From CAZEER01 sp964511215 (GTDB lineage: Bacteria; Fidelibacterota; Marinisomatia; Marinisomatales; UBA1611), in NCBI GenBank assembly GCA_964511215.1, contig CAZEER010000002.1, positions 1 through 64,000 on the forward strand: a stretch of 64,000 nt of DNA, given 5' to 3'. Every line of letters begins with the position of its first letter. Positions within the stretch are counted from its first letter, which is position 1. A model generated the notes under the pieces. It saw only the letters and a list, made by a program, of their open reading frames with translations, ran no database searches and was not told where the DNA came from. This document shows positions 27,080-36,923 of the stretch, one piece after another. Both the position numbers and the translations under genes were made by a program.

Positions 27080-28333
27080 ATGAAAAGAATAATTTCGTTT
27101 TTTAAAAAATCCCCTATTGTAGTAGTAGCTTTTTTCGGTGTTTTAATGATAAGAATTTTGAAACCATTTTATATTATCCGTTTTGGTGTAATTGATATTG
27201 GAAGAATAGGTGGATCTTATTCTGGGAATATGTATTTAAGTGCAAAAGCACAAGGTAAATATAAAAGTAATTTTTTAGATTTTTTTTATTTTATAAAACA
27301 TACAAACCATTCTAATACTCAATGGGAGCGTATGTGGCATAGGGTTCTTCCTGTTTTTCCATTTACGACATTGGCTATATATTTAGAAAGAGTAAATAAA
27401 ATCTTTCCAGGATTTCAAATACATAAGATTCCTGAAATTGATATAGTACCTACTTTAGATGAATATCGCAAAAATATTAAAGATGATCTTTCTAAATTGT
27501 ATAATGATAAAATTGATTCAATAATTAAAACTAAAAAACCTAATTTGTATTTTACTCCTGAAGAAGAAAGTTATGCTGAAAAAGAGATGTTGAAATTTGG
27601 ACTATCTGCAGATGATAGTTTTATATGTTTTCATGCAAGGGATTCATCTTATTTAAAACAAGTTGTGGGAAGCTATAATTTTTCTTATCACGACTTTAGA
27701 GATTCAAATATAGATAACTATATTCAAGCTGTCGAAGGAATGATAAATAGAGGCTATCGTGCTTTTCGAATGGGCGCGATTGCTGAAAAACCTTTAAAGG
27801 AGAAAAATATAAAGTTAATTGATTATGCTTTTAATAAGAACAAATCTGACTTTTTGGATATATATCTAATATCAAAAAGCAAGTTTTTTATTTGTTCTGA
27901 TACTGGTTTATCATTTCCTGCTGAAGTTTTTAAAGTGCCAATAGTCTTTGTGAACTGGGCAGTAATTCTAAGATTACCCGTTTATGCACATAATTGTTTG
28001 ATAATTTTTAAGAAATTTTTTTCTAGAACTAAAAAAAGATTCCTAAGTTTTTCAGAAATGATGGATTTAGATCTTTTTACTGGGAAAGCAAATGAAGAAT
28101 TGTCCAACCAGAATTTAGAAGTAATTGAAAATACTCCGGATGAAATATTTTCTCTAGCAGTAGAAATGGATGAACGTTTAAGCGGGAAATGGACTGTGAA
28201 AGAGGATGATAAAATATTGCAAGAAAAATTTTGGAGTATATTTGGTCCTGGACAAATATTAAATACAGATATAAGAGTAGGGACTAAGTTTTTAAGGGAT
28301 AATAGATTTCTGCTTGAGAGTATTAAGGATTAA
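27080..28333 (+). CDS. TIGR04372-type glycosyltransferase
   Basis: This 417-residue protein begins with a hydrophobic, basic N-terminus and contains the family pattern FYIIRFGVIDIGRIGG. It continues with CFHARDSSY, SNIDNYIQAVEGMINRGY and CSDTGLSFPAEVFKVPIVFVNW. This matches the TIGR04372 family of putative glycosyltransferases found in surface-polysaccharide loci. It is one of only two proteins in the window that may transfer sugars. The acceptor and donor are unknown. Confidence 0.75.
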   Translation: MKRIISFFKKSPIVVVAFFGVLMIRILKPFYIIRFGVIDIGRIGGSYSGNMYLSAKAQGKYKSNFLDFFYFIKHTNHSNTQWERMWHRVLPVFPFTTLAIYLERVNKIFPGFQIHKIPEIDIVPTLDEYRKNIKDDLSKLYNDKIDSIIKTKKPNLYFTPEEESYAEKEMLKFGLSADDSFICFHARDSSYLKQVVGSYNFSYHDFRDSNIDNYIQAVEGMINRGYRAFRMGAIAEKPLKEKNIKLIDYAFNKNKSDFLDIYLISKSKFFICSDTGLSFPAEVFKVPIVFVNWAVILRLPVYAHNCLIIFKKFFSRTKKRFLSFSEMMDLDLFTGKANEELSNQNLEVIENTPDEIFSLAVEMDERLSGKWTVKEDDKILQEKFWSIFGPGQILNTDIRVGTKFLRDNRFLLESIKD

Positions 28334-30096
28334 TGAGAGCTTTAATATTTTTCAAATATATTATTAGAGAATTCCCAAATCTTTTGGTAGCGAGCTCTTT
28401 GATATTAATTCTGACAGGGATTATAGAAACTATAGCTCTCTTTTTTATTGCGCCAATTGTTGATCTTTTAATTTCCTCAGAATTGAATGAATCTAGTGTT
28501 ATAAGTCAAAAAATTATTTCCTTCCTGAGCTCAATCGGTCTTCCAAGTACAATTTGGGTTGTTTTTAGTGTTTATATACTTCTAAATATTATTAAGAGTG
28601 TATTTCAAATTTGTTCAAATTTTTTTATTCTAAAATTAAAATATGCATTATGTAAAGATATTACCTTAGGGGCATATGATGATTTTTTTAGCGGAGGCTG
28701 GAAATTTTTCAGAACAAATAAACAAGGTCATCTATTAAATACATTTCTTCGTGAAACGGCCATTGTTGGTGATGGTTTTGCTGGTATGGCCCGATTTGCA
28801 GCATCAGCATTTCAATTAATAATTTTCGTAATTGTGCCTTTTTATGTCTCTTGGGAAGTAATGTCTCTAAGCATATTATCTGCGATATTAATTGCTATTC
28901 CTTTATTACTTATTGGAAAAATTAGCCATTCACTCGGTGAAAAGAATACCTCAACCTCAAACGATTTAAGTCATTTTATTCAGGAATATTTTTCAGCAGC
29001 TAAATCTGTAATAGGATTTGCAAAACAAAAATCGAGTTTAAAAGGGTTAGAATCCGTTTATGATAAGCATATAGATGCAACACTCAAATCACAAACATTT
29101 ACTTCTGCAATTACTATTAGCTATAGTTCTTTAGGTTTACTGGGAATAATGGTTACTTTGTTATCAGCTCAATGGTTCTCCTTACCAATCGCAGAAACTT
29201 CAATTTTGGTTGTTGCTTTAATAAAAATAGTACCAATCATAGGATTTATTACAGGTGAAAAAAATTTGATGGATAATTCGTTCCCTAGTTATGAACAAAT
29301 TATGCGTCTAAGAGATGAAGCAAAAAAGGTTAGTTTTATTAATGGCGTAAAAAAATTTAGCGAGCTAAAAGATTCGATAATAATAAAGGATTTATCCTTT
29401 CATTATAATAATGATGAGAAAGTATTGAAAAATATTAATATAAAAATATCAAAAGGTGAAATGATAGCTCTAGTGGGAAAATCGGGATCAGGTAAAACAA
29501 CATTGGTTGATATACTAATGGGATTTAATGAACCATATAGTGGGGAAATAGTAATAGATGGCATTTCTATGAATGAATATTCTCAAAATTCAATCCGAAG
29601 AAAGATAGGATATGTTCCTCAAGATAGTACCTTATTTAATATGTCAGTTTTTGATAATCTAACTTGGGCCAAAAATGATGCGACACTTAAAGAAATTCAA
29701 AGAGCTTGTAAGTTAGCTCACGCAGATGAGTTTATAAATAATCTCCCAGATAAATACTTTACCTTAGTAGGTGATAGAGGAGTTAGGTTGTCAGGGGGGC
29801 AGTTACAGAGACTTGCATTAGCTAAAGCAATTATAAAAAAACCAGATATATTAATATTGGATGAAGCGACAAGCTCTCTTGATAGTGAGTCAGAAAAGAA
29901 AATTCAAAATGCAATAGAAAATATTTCAAAAGAATCAACATTAATTGTCATTGCCCACAGACTATCTACAATCATTAATGCAACTAATATTTATGTATTG
30001 AAGAAGGGGATGATAGATGAATACGGTAATTATGGGCAATTAAAAAGTAATAAAAGTACTTTTTATAATATGCTGGAAGCTCAGAAGTTTAGGTAG
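28333..30096 (+). CDS. ABC transporter, fused permease and ATPase (MsbA-like)
   Basis: This 587-residue half-transporter has an N-terminal six-helix membrane domain (residues about 1-320). The ATPase domain carries Walker A GKSGSGKT (382-389), the signature LSGGQ (486-490), Walker B ILILDEATSSLD and the switch histidine in VIAHRLSTI. It likely works as a homodimer that flips or exports a lipid-linked sugar or glycolipid. In this locus, where no Wzx is seen, it could act as the flippase, in the way PglK does. Its ATG overlaps the previous stop by one base. Confidence 0.9.
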   Translation: MRALIFFKYIIREFPNLLVASSLILILTGIIETIALFFIAPIVDLLISSELNESSVISQKIISFLSSIGLPSTIWVVFSVYILLNIIKSVFQICSNFFILKLKYALCKDITLGAYDDFFSGGWKFFRTNKQGHLLNTFLRETAIVGDGFAGMARFAASAFQLIIFVIVPFYVSWEVMSLSILSAILIAIPLLLIGKISHSLGEKNTSTSNDLSHFIQEYFSAAKSVIGFAKQKSSLKGLESVYDKHIDATLKSQTFTSAITISYSSLGLLGIMVTLLSAQWFSLPIAETSILVVALIKIVPIIGFITGEKNLMDNSFPSYEQIMRLRDEAKKVSFINGVKKFSELKDSIIIKDLSFHYNNDEKVLKNINIKISKGEMIALVGKSGSGKTTLVDILMGFNEPYSGEIVIDGISMNEYSQNSIRRKIGYVPQDSTLFNMSVFDNLTWAKNDATLKEIQRACKLAHADEFINNLPDKYFTLVGDRGVRLSGGQLQRLALAKAIIKKPDILILDEATSSLDSESEKKIQNAIENISKESTLIVIAHRLSTIINATNIYVLKKGMIDEYGNYGQLKSNKSTFYNMLEAQKFR

Positions 30097-30205
30097 TCGG
30101 ATAAAAAAATTTCACATTATAGATTAAAAAATCAACTATTTTATAAAATGATTTCAATTTTTAAAGAGAATAGGTAAGAGATTGATTCTCAAATATATTT
30201 TTAGC

Positions 30206-30625
30206 ATGAAAACTTATATCTTTTTCTTCAGCCTTTTTTTTATTTCATGTGATGATTTACAATATTACGAAAAAATATATGGCATTTGGCATGGAAACTT
30301 TAATGATGAATCTCTTGAATTTAGATTCAAAAAAAACAATACTTGTGTATTGAAATTTTCAGATTTAAATACTGGTAAAGTCAAGATATTTAAAGGAAAC
30401 TTCGAGATTCAATCTTCTAAGAACCCTGTCCCGTTATCAATCAGGAACATTAATAACTTAGATCATCCCTTATATACTATTATTGAGTTTGAAGAAATTA
30501 ATATAATTAAATTAGCAATTTTTTCACCACGATGGAGATTGCGGCCTATTTCATTTGAAAGTGATAATCTTATGAGGCTGGAACGCGCTAATCTTAATTT
30601 AAGCCATTATGAAAAAATTAGGTAA
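30206..30625 (+). CDS. Small predicted lipoprotein
   Basis: This 139-residue protein is not recognised. ATG at 30206 is preferred to the TTG at 30182 because it starts directly with a signal sequence (MKTYIFFFSLFFISCDD) ending in a lipobox-like FISC cysteine. The mature part contains GIWHGNF and FKGNFEI, resembling small beta-barrel or lipocalin-like lipoproteins. It precedes the DUF4956-CotH-VTC genes. Confidence 0.6.
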   Translation: MKTYIFFFSLFFISCDDLQYYEKIYGIWHGNFNDESLEFRFKKNNTCVLKFSDLNTGKVKIFKGNFEIQSSKNPVPLSIRNINNLDHPLYTIIEFEEINIIKLAIFSPRWRLRPISFESDNLMRLERANLNLSHYEKIR

Positions 30626-30652
30626 TCATTTAAAGAAAAAAGGAGAAAAGGA

Positions 30653-31333
30653 GTGTTTCAACCATTCGATAAATTTTTAGAAATCTCATCAATAAATATA
30701 CCTATATTAGAATTTGTTACTAATTTGCTAGCTTCTGCAATGCTATCGTTGATATTAAAAAATGTATATGTTCGATATGGAAAATGTTTATCAAACCGAA
30801 AGGCATTTGGTAATAATTTTATAATTATAACATTGACAACCATGTTAATTATTACTGTTGTGAAATCGTCTTTAGCATTATCATTAGGGCTTGTAGGTGC
30901 TTTATCAATAATAAGGTTTAGAGTTGCAATAAAAGAGCCAGAAGAACTTGCATATTTATTTTTAACTATTGCTATTGGTTTAGGTTTTGGTGCTGATCAA
31001 GGAGCTATTACAACCGTTGCATTTATAATTATTTGTTTGATTTTAGTTATTATTAGTAAAATGACTTATGTTGAGGATATAGAAAAAAATATTAGCTTAA
31101 CAATTTCTTCGGATAATCCAAAAAATGTTAATATCAAAAAAATTAAAGAAGTCTTAAGTACCCATTGCTCAGAAATAGATCTTAGACGCATAGATGAGAC
31201 AGAAGAAATTATAGAGGCATCTTTTTTAGTTGGGTTTAATGATCTCAACAGTCTAAATGAAGCCAAAATTAAATTACAAAAATTAGACAAGTCTTTAAAA
31301 CTTACTTTTTTGGATACAAATGGGCTTATATAA
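30653..31333 (+). CDS. DUF4956 membrane protein
   Basis: This 226-residue protein has about four membrane segments in its first 135 residues, including SLGLVGALSIIRFRVAIKEPEELAYLF split across two helices. A soluble C-terminal ACT-like domain follows. These features match DUF4956, a family commonly encoded beside CotH-kinase and VTC-domain genes, as here. The start is GTG with AGGAG at 30641-30645. Function is unknown. Confidence 0.82.
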   Translation: MFQPFDKFLEISSINIPILEFVTNLLASAMLSLILKNVYVRYGKCLSNRKAFGNNFIIITLTTMLIITVVKSSLALSLGLVGALSIIRFRVAIKEPEELAYLFLTIAIGLGFGADQGAITTVAFIIICLILVIISKMTYVEDIEKNISLTISSDNPKNVNIKKIKEVLSTHCSEIDLRRIDETEEIIEASFLVGFNDLNSLNEAKIKLQKLDKSLKLTFLDTNGLI

Positions 31334-34012
31334 ATGATAATTAAACATTCAGATAAAAACCACCTATTTGTTGATTGGTTTAGTTTTGTTTTTTCTAAAA
31401 ATAAACATAACAAAAAACGTGTAAAAGTTTATGTATTACTAATTTTTAGTGCTCTGATGTGTTTTTTTTTAGGGATAGCAATTGCCAAGGCAGGGCTTAT
31501 TGGAAAGTTGATAATTCCCAAAACAAATCATTTGATGGCTTACAGCAAGAATTATGTAAGTGGGCTTTTTTCAAAATCTGAAAATATAATGATTAATATA
31601 AAATTTGAGGACCTTCAAAAACTTCGAAAAAAAAGATATACAGCGATAAATAACCAAAAGTTAGTAACTGAAGCTGATGATTATGTACCTGGAGTTATTG
31701 ATTACAATAATCAAAGTGTAAATGCAAAACTTCGTTTGAAAGGAGATAATCTTGATCATCTGGAGGGAGAAAAATGGTCATTTAGAATCAAAATTCAAGG
31801 AGATCAAACAGTTTTTGGCATGAAAATTTTTTCAATTCATCATCCAAAAACTCGAAATTTTATACATGAATGGATTTTTCATCAATCACTAAAGTTAGAA
31901 GAGCTAATTGGTCTGCGATACAAATTTATTAATGTATCCTTAAATGGTAAAAACTTAGGAGTATATGCTTTAGAAGAGCATTTTGAAAAACGGTTAATTG
32001 AAAATAATAAACATAGAGAGGGGCCAATTATTCGATTTAATGAAAATTTATATTGGGATGAAAAAATTCAACAGGAAATTCCTTTTAATGATGGTCAAGG
32101 TGTAAAAACAAAAAACAGTGTAAGACGTAATGGTGTAGGTGAATATTTATCGAGTGAGATAACTACTTTTCAAGCAAAGCGTTGGCTTTCAGATTCCACG
32201 ATAGTTTTACATAATAAAGCTGTTCATTTATTAGAAGATTTTAGGCAAGGAAAATTAAAAACTAGTGATGTTTTTGACACCAAAAAATTGGCAAAATTCT
32301 TGGCTCTTACGGATGTAATGGGCGCGCATCATGCTGCTTATTGGCAAGGCCAAAGGTTCTACTATAACCCAATAATTTCAAGGCTCGAACCGATAGGCTT
32401 TGATGGAGATAGTGGCACTCCTATAAACTCATTGTGTGTAAACCTTGATATGCGAGAAATACAAATAGGTTCCAATGCAAAACTTGAATCAGAGAAAGAG
32501 CTTCCATATTTTAATTTTTTTGAAATGCTATTCAGCGATATTGCTTTCTATAATGAATATGTTAAATCGTTAGAAAAGTTTTCCCAATCAAAATTTTTGA
32601 ATAATCTTTTTCATCAAATTGATAAAGAATTAAAAAATAATTTGAATATTATTCATGGCGAGTTCCCAAATTTTTTGTTTTCAAGTTCAACATATTATAG
32701 GAATCAAGAATACATCAAGACAGTATTAAAGCCAGTCAAAGGTATCCATGCATATTGCAAAAATGGAAAAAACAACAATATAAAATTAGAGATAGGCAAT
32801 ATTCATATTTTGCCTATTCAAATTTTTAATATTTCATATAAGGATTCGCTCAATTTTTCTATAGAAGGACAGATTCTACAGGCAAAACACCCTTCAAAAC
32901 CTGTAAGTTTTAGTACTATTAGCCTTGAGTTTCCTTTAGGACCTAATTTTAAAAATAATATTGCTTCTAATTTAAAAGTTCATTACAGGGTACTTGGATC
33001 AAATTATGATATGGTGGAATTTGTTTATCCATGGGAGCAATCAAATAATGGAATAGCCCAAAATGATATAATGCGACAAAAGCCTAACGTTAATGAATTT
33101 GAATTTCTAAAAATAGATAATGAGCATAAAAAAATATTTTTTAAGAGTGGCAATTGGGTTATAAAGAAAAATTTAATTGTTCCACCAAATTATGAGCTAA
33201 TTGCTAACGATGGTGTTGGACTTAATTTGTTAGGTTTTACTAAAATAATTTCCTATTCGCCTCTATATTTTTCTGGTTCTGAAGATCGCCCAATCATAAT
33301 TAATTCTACAGATTCAAAAGGACAGGGTATTTTTGTCCTTGAAACCGGTAAAGTATCGATGCTGGAAAATGTTGTCTTTAGCAATTTGTCTGCACCATCA
33401 CACAATGGGTGGGAATTAACTGGATCTGTAACATTCTATGAATCCCCATTTCAAATGTATAATTGTAAATTTAAGGATAGTAGGTCAGAAGATGCTTTAA
33501 ATGCAGTCCGCTCTGAATTTAAAATTGATGGGTGTTCATTTGAAGGTTCTTACTCTGATGCATTTGATGCTGATTTTTCTAAAGGAGAGGTGAGAAATAC
33601 TATTTTTAAAAATTCAAAAAATGATGCCTTAGATGTCTCGGGTAGCGTCTTAGATATTTATGATATATTTGTATATGATTCGGGGGATAAGGGAGTGAGC
33701 ATAGGAGAGAATAGCAGCGTAGAGGCTAGCTTAATATTTATCAATGGAGCTCAGATTGGTATCGCAAGCAAAGATCAATCAAGTTTAATTTGCAATAATA
33801 TTGAGATTTCTAATTCAAAAGTTGGTTTAGCCTTATATCAAAAAAAGCCTGAATTTGGACCCTCTTCAATTAAAATGACACAATTATCAATGGAAAATGT
33901 TGGCATGCCATATTTTGTTGAGTCTCAATCAGAATTAATTTTGAATGGGCAGGTAATTGATTCTCATAAGCAAAATTTTAAAAAATTTATTTTATCCTTA
34001 CAAAATATTTAA
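31334..34012 (+). CDS. CotH-like protein kinase fused to a beta-helix domain
   Basis: This 892-residue protein has an N-terminal membrane anchor (residues about 33-52). A CotH domain spans roughly 85-460, with KLRLKGDNLDH, LNGKNLGVYALEEHFEK and the catalytic-region segment PIGFDGDSGTP. From about 610 the C-terminal third shows repeating short strands such as AVRSEFKIDGCSF, KGEVRNTIFKNSKND and NIEISNSKVG. These are typical of a right-handed parallel beta-helix. CotH kinases phosphorylate proteins outside the membrane, and the beta-helix may bind a glycan. It sits between DUF4956 and VTC genes, an often-seen trio. Confidence 0.8.
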   Translation: MIIKHSDKNHLFVDWFSFVFSKNKHNKKRVKVYVLLIFSALMCFFLGIAIAKAGLIGKLIIPKTNHLMAYSKNYVSGLFSKSENIMINIKFEDLQKLRKKRYTAINNQKLVTEADDYVPGVIDYNNQSVNAKLRLKGDNLDHLEGEKWSFRIKIQGDQTVFGMKIFSIHHPKTRNFIHEWIFHQSLKLEELIGLRYKFINVSLNGKNLGVYALEEHFEKRLIENNKHREGPIIRFNENLYWDEKIQQEIPFNDGQGVKTKNSVRRNGVGEYLSSEITTFQAKRWLSDSTIVLHNKAVHLLEDFRQGKLKTSDVFDTKKLAKFLALTDVMGAHHAAYWQGQRFYYNPIISRLEPIGFDGDSGTPINSLCVNLDMREIQIGSNAKLESEKELPYFNFFEMLFSDIAFYNEYVKSLEKFSQSKFLNNLFHQIDKELKNNLNIIHGEFPNFLFSSSTYYRNQEYIKTVLKPVKGIHAYCKNGKNNNIKLEIGNIHILPIQIFNISYKDSLNFSIEGQILQAKHPSKPVSFSTISLEFPLGPNFKNNIASNLKVHYRVLGSNYDMVEFVYPWEQSNNGIAQNDIMRQKPNVNEFEFLKIDNEHKKIFFKSGNWVIKKNLIVPPNYELIANDGVGLNLLGFTKIISYSPLYFSGSEDRPIIINSTDSKGQGIFVLETGKVSMLENVVFSNLSAPSHNGWELTGSVTFYESPFQMYNCKFKDSRSEDALNAVRSEFKIDGCSFEGSYSDAFDADFSKGEVRNTIFKNSKNDALDVSGSVLDIYDIFVYDSGDKGVSIGENSSVEASLIFINGAQIGIASKDQSSLICNNIEISNSKVGLALYQKKPEFGPSSIKMTQLSMENVGMPYFVESQSELILNGQVIDSHKQNFKKFILSLQNI

Positions 34013-34036
34013 AATAGATATCATAAAATTTTAAAT

Positions 34037-34720
34037 ATGAGCATTAAAGATTACAGATATGAGAGGAAGTTTTTAGTTACACACTTAACAGAGAATGAAA
34101 TAGAATCCATTATAAAAGGTCACATCGCACTTTTTTCAGAAATCTATAGTTCGAGGTATATCAATAATATTTATTTTGATTCTATTAATTTGCAAAATTA
34201 TTTTGATTCTGTAGATGGTATAAGTGATCGTACAAAAATACGTATAAGGTGGTATGGAAAATTATTTGGTGTAATTTCCAACCCTATTCTTGAATTTAAA
34301 GTTAAAGCAGGTCAACTAAATAAAAAGAGCTCATTTATTTTAAAGTCATTTAGACTTGATTGTGATTTTAAAATCTCATCTATTTTTGAAACAATAGACT
34401 CATCTGACATGCCTAAAAATATTAAACAAAAGATAAAATTATATCAGCCAGTGCTTTTAAACCGCTATCGCCGTAAATATTTCCAATCTTTTGATAAAAA
34501 TTATAGAATAACAATTGATAAAAATTTATCTTATTATAAAATAAATAAACATACAAATAATTTCTTAAACAAATCGGTAGATCATTTAAGTAAAATTGTT
34601 GAATTAAAATATCATTCAAGCAAAGATTCTTACGCGGAAGCTATAGTAAGCAGTTTACCATTTAGATTGAATAAAAATTCAAAATATGTTAATGGACTTG
34701 AATCAAAAACTTTTTTTTGA
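34037..34720 (+). CDS. VTC-domain polyphosphate polymerase-like protein
   Basis: This 227-residue protein has the tunnel-fold motifs of VTC/triphosphate-tunnel proteins. YRYERKF is near the N-terminus, TKIRIRWYG and LEFKVKAG lie centrally, and RYRRKYF and IVELKYH follow towards the C-terminus. In yeast VTC4 this fold makes polyphosphate from ATP. In bacteria the domain is often adjacent to CotH and DUF4956 genes. Whether it makes polyphosphate here is inference. Confidence 0.82.
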   Translation: MSIKDYRYERKFLVTHLTENEIESIIKGHIALFSEIYSSRYINNIYFDSINLQNYFDSVDGISDRTKIRIRWYGKLFGVISNPILEFKVKAGQLNKKSSFILKSFRLDCDFKISSIFETIDSSDMPKNIKQKIKLYQPVLLNRYRRKYFQSFDKNYRITIDKNLSYYKINKHTNNFLNKSVDHLSKIVELKYHSSKDSYAEAIVSSLPFRLNKNSKYVNGLESKTFF

Positions 34721-34764
34721 ATCAGAAAAAATATTTAATAAAGTAAAAATTTTAGGAGTTATAA

Positions 34765-35751
34765 ATGCTAGATAATAAAACTATACTTGTAACAGGTGGG
34801 ACAGGCTCATTTGGGAAGAGGTTTATTAAAAACACTTTCCTAAATTATAAACCGAAAGAAGTTATTGTTTACAGTCGTGATGAGCTTAAGCAATTTGAGA
34901 TGCGTGATTTATTCCCAACTGAGAACTTTCCAATCAAATATTTTATAGGTGATGTCAGGGATAAAGAGAGGATATATCGGATAGCAAATGGAGTTGATTG
35001 TATAATTCATGCAGCAGCCTTAAAGCAAGTACCAACTGCTGAATCTAATCCATTTGAAACTGTCAAAACTAATATTAATGGTGCACAAAATGTTATAGAG
35101 GCCGCCTTGGAAAATAATGTAAAACGTGTTGTTGCGCTTTCAACTGATAAGGCATGTAGTCCTATAAACTTATATGGTGCAACTAAATTGGCATCAGATA
35201 AAATGTTTGCTGCCGCAAATCATTGGCAAGGTAGCCATAAAACTATATTTTCTGTTGTGAGATATGGTAATGTGGTTGGTAGCCGAGGTAGTGTTATTCC
35301 GTTTTTTTTGAAAAAGAAAAGCGAAGGAGTTATACCTATAACTGATAAGCGTATGACTCGATTCTGGATCACACTAGATCAAGGAGTGCAGTTTGTTTTT
35401 GATTCCTTACAAAGAATGCAAGGTGGTGAACTTTTTGTCCCAAAAATCCCCAGTATGAACATAATGGACCTTGTAGAGGCTATTGCTCCAGAGGCTGAGA
35501 TTGAAATTATTGGTATACGACCTGGAGAAAAACTCCATGAATTAATGATATCTTCTGATGACGCTGTCAATACAGTTGAATATGAAAATTATTTTGTTAT
35601 TCAACCATCTCATCCGTGGTGGGATAATTTAGATTATATCAAGATTAGTGGTGGTAAACCAGTAAATGATGGGTATAGTTATTCAAGTGGCACTAATTCA
35701 GAATGGCTCACAATTCCTGAGATAAAACAAATGATTAAAAATGAGTTATGA
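34765..35751 (+). CDS. pseB: UDP-GlcNAc 4,6-dehydratase (inverting)
   Basis: This 328-residue SDR enzyme is the first step of pseudaminic acid synthesis, converting UDP-GlcNAc to the 4-keto-6-deoxy-L-sugar. It has TGGTGSFGKRF, YSRDELKQFEM, ALSTDKACSPINLYGATK with the catalytic Asp-Lys and Tyr-Lys residues, and ITDKRMTRFWITLDQGV, all hallmarks of PseB. AGGAG at 34754-34758 gives a strong ribosome site and opens the nonulosonate module. It overlaps pseC by ATGA. Confidence 0.94.
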   Translation: MLDNKTILVTGGTGSFGKRFIKNTFLNYKPKEVIVYSRDELKQFEMRDLFPTENFPIKYFIGDVRDKERIYRIANGVDCIIHAAALKQVPTAESNPFETVKTNINGAQNVIEAALENNVKRVVALSTDKACSPINLYGATKLASDKMFAAANHWQGSHKTIFSVVRYGNVVGSRGSVIPFFLKKKSEGVIPITDKRMTRFWITLDQGVQFVFDSLQRMQGGELFVPKIPSMNIMDLVEAIAPEAEIEIIGIRPGEKLHELMISSDDAVNTVEYENYFVIQPSHPWWDNLDYIKISGGKPVNDGYSYSSGTNSEWLTIPEIKQMIKNEL

Positions 35752-36923
35752 AAAAAATAATTCCATATGGGTTACATAAGTTAGATAGAGATGATATTGA
35801 TTCGGTGATAGAGATCTTGGCAAGTGGTGGTAGCATTACTCAAGGACAGGAGGTTGAGAAATTTGGGAGAGCTATAGCTGATTATTCTGGTGCAAAATAT
35901 GGTGTAGCAGTTTCTAATGGCACCGCAGCCTTACATCTTTCAGTAGCCGCACTAGATATTGGTGAGGGTGATGAAATTTTAACAACACCAATTACATTTT
36001 GTGCAACAGCTAATGCTGCTTTATATCAGGGTGCAGATGTGAAATTTGTTGATGTAGATCAGAATACAATAAATTTGGATATTAGTTTAATTGAGGAGAA
36101 GATAACTGAAAAAACAAAAGCAATTATGCCTGTAGATTTTCGCGGACACCCGGCAAACCTGCCTGAAATTAAAAACCTTGCTGATAAATATAATATTGCA
36201 GTAATAGAAGATGGTTCACATTCTATAGGCTCAAACTATATTGACAATGGGAAAGAGCATAGTTGTGGAGATGGTGTTCATGCAGATCTTTGTACATTCA
36301 GCTTTCATCCTGTAAAACATATAACTACTGGTGAAGGTGGTGCCATTGTAACAAATAACAAAGATCTATTTAATAAAATTAATCTATTACGGAAACATGG
36401 TATAGATCGAAGAAATGAAATGTTTAACCAAGCCGATAGAGTTGGGCCTTGGATTTATGAAATGGAGTATCTGGGGTTTAATTATAGAATAACAGATTTT
36501 CAAGCTGCTTTAGGCATAAGTCAACTAAAAAAAATTGATGAAAATAAAACACGTCGTCGAAATATTGTTGAATTTTATAATGAAAAGTTGCTAAGTATTG
36601 ATGAACTGATTTTGCCTTTTGAAGATGAGAATGTTGATAGTAATTTTCATTTATACGTTCTTCAAGTAAAGAATAATCCTCGGTTTGACAGGTATGACCT
36701 TTTTGAAAAACTTCAAAATCTTCACTATGCACCTATGGTTCATTATATTCCAGTCCATTTATTAAAATACTACAAAAAACGCTATGGTACGAAGAGGGGT
36801 GATTTTCCTAATGCAGAAGAATTCTATGATCGTGCGATTTCAATTCCGTTATATCCCTCCTTAACTGATTCGGAAGTTGAGCAGGTAGTATCTGATATAG
36901 TAAATATTGTTAAATCATATTAA
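35748..36923 (+). CDS. pseC: UDP-4-amino-4,6-dideoxy-N-acetyl-L-altrosamine transaminase
   Basis: This 391-residue DegT-family PLP aminotransferase aminates the PseB product. GTAALHLSVAALDIGEGDE binds phosphate, VIEDGSHSIGS the PLP ring, and Lys190 in SFHPVKHITTGEGG forms the Schiff base. The HPVK-HITTGEGG and YNYRITDFQ-like segments are typical of PseC. It follows pseB with overlapping codons. Confidence 0.93.
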   Translation: MKKIIPYGLHKLDRDDIDSVIEILASGGSITQGQEVEKFGRAIADYSGAKYGVAVSNGTAALHLSVAALDIGEGDEILTTPITFCATANAALYQGADVKFVDVDQNTINLDISLIEEKITEKTKAIMPVDFRGHPANLPEIKNLADKYNIAVIEDGSHSIGSNYIDNGKEHSCGDGVHADLCTFSFHPVKHITTGEGGAIVTNNKDLFNKINLLRKHGIDRRNEMFNQADRVGPWIYEMEYLGFNYRITDFQAALGISQLKKIDENKTRRRNIVEFYNEKLLSIDELILPFEDENVDSNFHLYVLQVKNNPRFDRYDLFEKLQNLHYAPMVHYIPVHLLKYYKKRYGTKRGDFPNAEEFYDRAISIPLYPSLTDSEVEQVVSDIVNIVKSY

